Of a DNA stretch of 7,174 nucleotides, positions 5,035 to 7,174 are shown in pieces. A program made the position numbers and the translations under genes. The stretch is from JANXXV01 sp038230275 (GTDB lineage Bacteria > Acidobacteriota > Terriglobia > Bryobacterales > Bryobacteraceae): the NCBI GenBank assembly GCA_038230275.1, contig JBBRNO010000222.1:1-7174 (forward strand), read 5' to 3'. The notes below the pieces were generated by a model. That model was not told the DNA's origin and made no database searches. It worked only from the letters and a program-made list of their open reading frames with translations. How positions within the stretch are numbered: position 1 is the first letter of the stretch; the number at the start of each line of letters is the position of its first letter.

Positions 5035-6543
5035 ATGCTCGCGTTACTGAACGGACTTTTATTCGATGGTTCCGGTGCAGCCCCAGTTCATGGCAACGTA
5101 CTGCTTGACGGGAATCGAATTGTGGACGTGGGATCCCCTACGTATCCAGAGGATTGCGAAACCCTCGATTGCACAGGCCTCGCCATTGCGCCTGGCTTTA
5201 TCGATCTTCACAGCCATTCCGACCTGCAGGTGCTGGAAGACCGCATGGAGAAAGTGAAGCAGGGGGTCACCACGGAGGTGGTGGGGAATTGCGGCTTCTC
5301 TCCGTTTCCACAATCCGGGGATCCGCGCACGTTGCACGAATTCGGCGCCGGCATCCTGGGCCGCGCCGATGACTGGGGCTGGGCAAACGCCAAGGAGTAT
5401 CTGGAGGCCGCGGGCCGGACCTGCACCAAACTGCATGTAGCGCCGCTGATTGGACACGGGAGTTTGCGCATCGCCGTGGCTGGATTGCGGCAAGGGCTGC
5501 TTTCGGCGGCTGAATTGGACCGCATGTCCGGCTTGCTGGAAGATGCACTGGATGCGGGATGCCCGGGGTTCTCCACTGGCCTGATGTATGCGCCTGGATC
5601 CAGCGCGGGCAAGGACGAACTGGAGCTTCTTACCAAAGTAGTGGCGCGAAAAGGGAAGCTCTACGCCACCCACATGCGAAGCTACTCGTCGGGACTAGTG
5701 GACGCCGTGCGTGAACAATTGGACTTGGCGCGCGCCACCGGCTGCCGTCTGCAGATCTCGCACTTGCAGGCGGCGGGCCGCACCAACTGGGGCTTGCAGA
5801 AACCGGCGCTCGATGAAATTGAAGCGGCTCGCGCGCAGGGCATGGACGTGGAATTTGATATCTACCCCTACCAGTGTGGAAGCACCGTACTGACGCAATG
5901 GCTGCCGCAGTGGGCGCTGGACGGCGGCACGGAAAAGCTGCTGGCGCGGCTGGTGGACGCGAGCATTCGAAAGCAATTACTGGAAGAGGTGGAGCAGTTG
6001 CGGGCGCAGCTGTGGACGGACATCACCATCTCGGCCGTGGCATCGGACGCCAACCAGGACCTGGTGGGAATGAACATTGCGCAGATCGCGGAGCAACGGC
6101 GCACCGATCCCGCTGAAACCGCTTTGAATCTGCTGACCGAAGAGCGGGCGGCGGTCAACGTGATTTCGTTCAATCAAAGCGAAGACAATCTGCACGAGTT
6201 GATTGCGCATCCACTCTGCTCCATCATCAGCGACGGATTTTATGTGAAGGGGAAGGCGCATCCGCGTTTGTACGGCACATTTCCGGAATTGTTGGGAACG
6301 GTGGTCCGCGAGAAAGCCTGGCTCGGCTTGCCGGAAGCGATTCACAAGATCACGGGAAAGCCGGCGTCGCGATTGAAGCTGCAAAAGCGCGGGCTGCTGA
6401 AGAAAGATTACTTCGCAGACTTGACAGTCTTCGATGCTGGGCATGTGGCAAGCCGGTCCACTTACGAAACGCCCGCGTTAGACCCGCTGGGAATCGTAAA
6501 AGTGTTCAAAGATGGTCAGGCGGTTTATCATGGAGCAACATGA
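5035..6543 (+). CDS. N-acyl-D-amino-acid deacylase (D-aminoacylase), amidohydrolase superfamily
   Basis: Encodes 502 residues, typical for D-aminoacylases, which remove the acyl group from N-acyl-D-amino acids in the cytoplasm using zinc. A small beta domain (about 1-52) leads into the TIM barrel with GFIDLHSHSD (54-63; metal ligands His59 and His61). Next come the characteristic bridging cysteine in VVGNCGFSPFP (Cys86), THMRSYSSG (His213), QISHLQAAG (His243) and IISDGFYV with catalytic Asp400. The His213-His243 spacing of 30 equals that of the Alcaligenes enzyme (His220/His250). HPRLYGTFPELLG (409-421) and the DLTVFD strand (462-467) close the barrel and return to the beta domain. ATG 5035 is chosen because family proteins begin just before the first strand (LLNGLLFDG). 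GGAGG lies at 5027-5031, a rather short three-base spacer. TTG 5023 would put that site inside the gene. The stop overlaps the transporter start as ATGA (6540-6543). Confidence 0.94.
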   Translation: MLALLNGLLFDGSGAAPVHGNVLLDGNRIVDVGSPTYPEDCETLDCTGLAIAPGFIDLHSHSDLQVLEDRMEKVKQGVTTEVVGNCGFSPFPQSGDPRTLHEFGAGILGRADDWGWANAKEYLEAAGRTCTKLHVAPLIGHGSLRIAVAGLRQGLLSAAELDRMSGLLEDALDAGCPGFSTGLMYAPGSSAGKDELELLTKVVARKGKLYATHMRSYSSGLVDAVREQLDLARATGCRLQISHLQAAGRTNWGLQKPALDEIEAARAQGMDVEFDIYPYQCGSTVLTQWLPQWALDGGTEKLLARLVDASIRKQLLEEVEQLRAQLWTDITISAVASDANQDLVGMNIAQIAEQRRTDPAETALNLLTEERAAVNVISFNQSEDNLHELIAHPLCSIISDGFYVKGKAHPRLYGTFPELLGTVVREKAWLGLPEAIHKITGKPASRLKLQKRGLLKKDYFADLTVFDAGHVASRSTYETPALDPLGIVKVFKDGQAVYHGAT

Positions 6544-7174
6544 ATCGCCGCTGGATCGTGGTCGCTCTCATCTTCGTTGGAATACTGATTAGCTACATCG
6601 ATCGCGGCAACCTGGGCATCGCGGCCACCGCGATCATGCGCGATTTCCAATTCCCTCCGTCATCCATGGGCATGCTGTTGTCGGCATTCTTTTGGACCTA
6701 CGCGTTGTTTCAAATCCCGGCTGGCTTCATTGTCGACCGCATTGGAATCAAGCGGGTGTACGCGGGCGCATTTCTGGTGTGGTCCCTGGCTTCCGCTGCC
6801 ATCGCCATGAGCCGCGGCTTGCCCGACATCCTTGGTCTTCGGCTTGTTCTGGGGCTGGCGGAAGCCGTTGGACCTATCGCGAGTCTATCTTTCATACGGC
6901 GGAATTTTGCCGGATCGGAACAAGGGCTTCCCACTGCCATCTACATCGCGGGCCAGAATGCCGGACCTGCAATTGGAACGCTTCTGGGCACTCTGCTGAT
7001 TGACCGGTTGGGTTGGCGCTCCATGTTCGCTATCACGGGATTGGGCGCGCTGCTCTGGCTCCCGTTCTGGTTATGGCTTGCTCCTAAGGACCGCGTGGTG
7101 CCGGTGCAGCCTGTTGTACCGCAGCCGGAATTGAAGCCCGCGGACATGCCGTGGCGAGCAACGATGCGGAATAA
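6540..7174 (+). CDS. Major facilitator superfamily transporter, ACS-like (3' end outside window)
   Basis: ATG 6540 overlaps the deacylase stop by four bases, with GGAG at 6532-6535 as ribosome site. The frame is open to the window end, giving the first 211 residues (about half a transporter). The opening ISYIDRGNLGIAA (17-29) is typical of the anion:cation symporter (ACS) subfamily that carries hexuronates, galactarate, phthalate and similar organic anions. MFS motif A is present as GFIVDRIGIKR (62-72) in the loop between helices 2 and 3. Hydrophobic stretches at about 6-20, 45-62, 74-91, 97-118, 131-154 and 162-181 account for six membrane helices. A polar, Pro-rich segment (182-203) then begins the central cytoplasmic loop. 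Its tight linkage to the D-aminoacylase suggests it imports N-acyl-D-amino acids or a related anionic substrate, but that is inferred from position only. Confidence 0.92.
   Translation, partial: MNRRWIVVALIFVGILISYIDRGNLGIAATAIMRDFQFPPSSMGMLLSAFFWTYALFQIPAGFIVDRIGIKRVYAGAFLVWSLASAAIAMSRGLPDILGLRLVLGLAEAVGPIASLSFIRRNFAGSEQGLPTAIYIAGQNAGPAIGTLLGTLLIDRLGWRSMFAITGLGALLWLPFWLWLAPKDRVVPVQPVVPQPELKPADMPWRATMRN

Noticed and set aside
5059..5673. Minus-strand open frames opposite the deacylase (also 5208-5636 and 5977-6444)
   Set aside because: They are shadows of a gene with all catalytic residues intact on the + strand and show no recognisable domain.
1..7174. Search by eye for CRISPR repeats, tRNA genes, transposase genes or IS ends
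   Set aside because: None was seen. The only tandem repeat is the coding 21-bp unit at 4329-4403.

Overview
The window reads like a soil or sediment Acidobacteriota chromosome, most likely of the Solibacter/Bryobacterales type. This is an inference from gene content: a Gfo/Idh/MocA oxidoreductase beside a secreted DUF1080 protein, a relic of the DUF1552 family, a D-aminoacylase beside an ACS-type MFS transporter, moderately high GC, and tight same-strand gene strings. No rRNA, tRNA, CRISPR array or insertion sequence was seen. Every supported gene is on the + strand.

Layout. (1) Positions 3-2084 are a compact operon tail: the last 73 codons of an unrecognised gene, then a cytoplasmic NAD(P)-dependent sugar-type oxidoreductase one base later, then a secreted DUF1080 (3-keto-glycoside hydrolase-like) protein joined by a 4-base ATGA overlap. 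(2) Positions 2085-2773 hold no intact gene but are a gene graveyard. A short signal-peptide-like stub resembling the start of a c-type cytochrome (DUF1592-class) protein runs directly into the C-terminal part of a DUF1552 gene. That part is broken by at least three frame changes and a nonsense codon. (3) Positions 2774-4976 start with a perfect 14-bp palindrome. They then carry a Sec-exported protein with a C-terminal Ig/TIG-like domain and, 27 bases later in the same reading frame, an M15 zinc peptidase with a Gly/Ser/Thr heptapeptide repeat at its N-terminus. (4) Positions 5001-6543 carry an N-acyl-D-amino-acid deacylase whose Shine-Dalgarno sequence lies in one arm of a perfect 8-bp inverted repeat. 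(5) A major facilitator transporter overlaps the deacylase by ATGA and runs off the end of the window.

How the genes may work together (inference). The first block fits oxidation and cleavage of glycosides through 3-keto sugars. The M15 peptidase, deacylase and transporter could form a route for peptidoglycan-derived or N-acylated D-amino acids. The deacylase-transporter pair is clearly co-transcribed, while the link to the M15 gene is positional only. The best leads are the decayed two-gene scar, the in-frame secreted-protein/peptidase pair separated by one TAG, and the hairpin that could hide the deacylase ribosome binding site.
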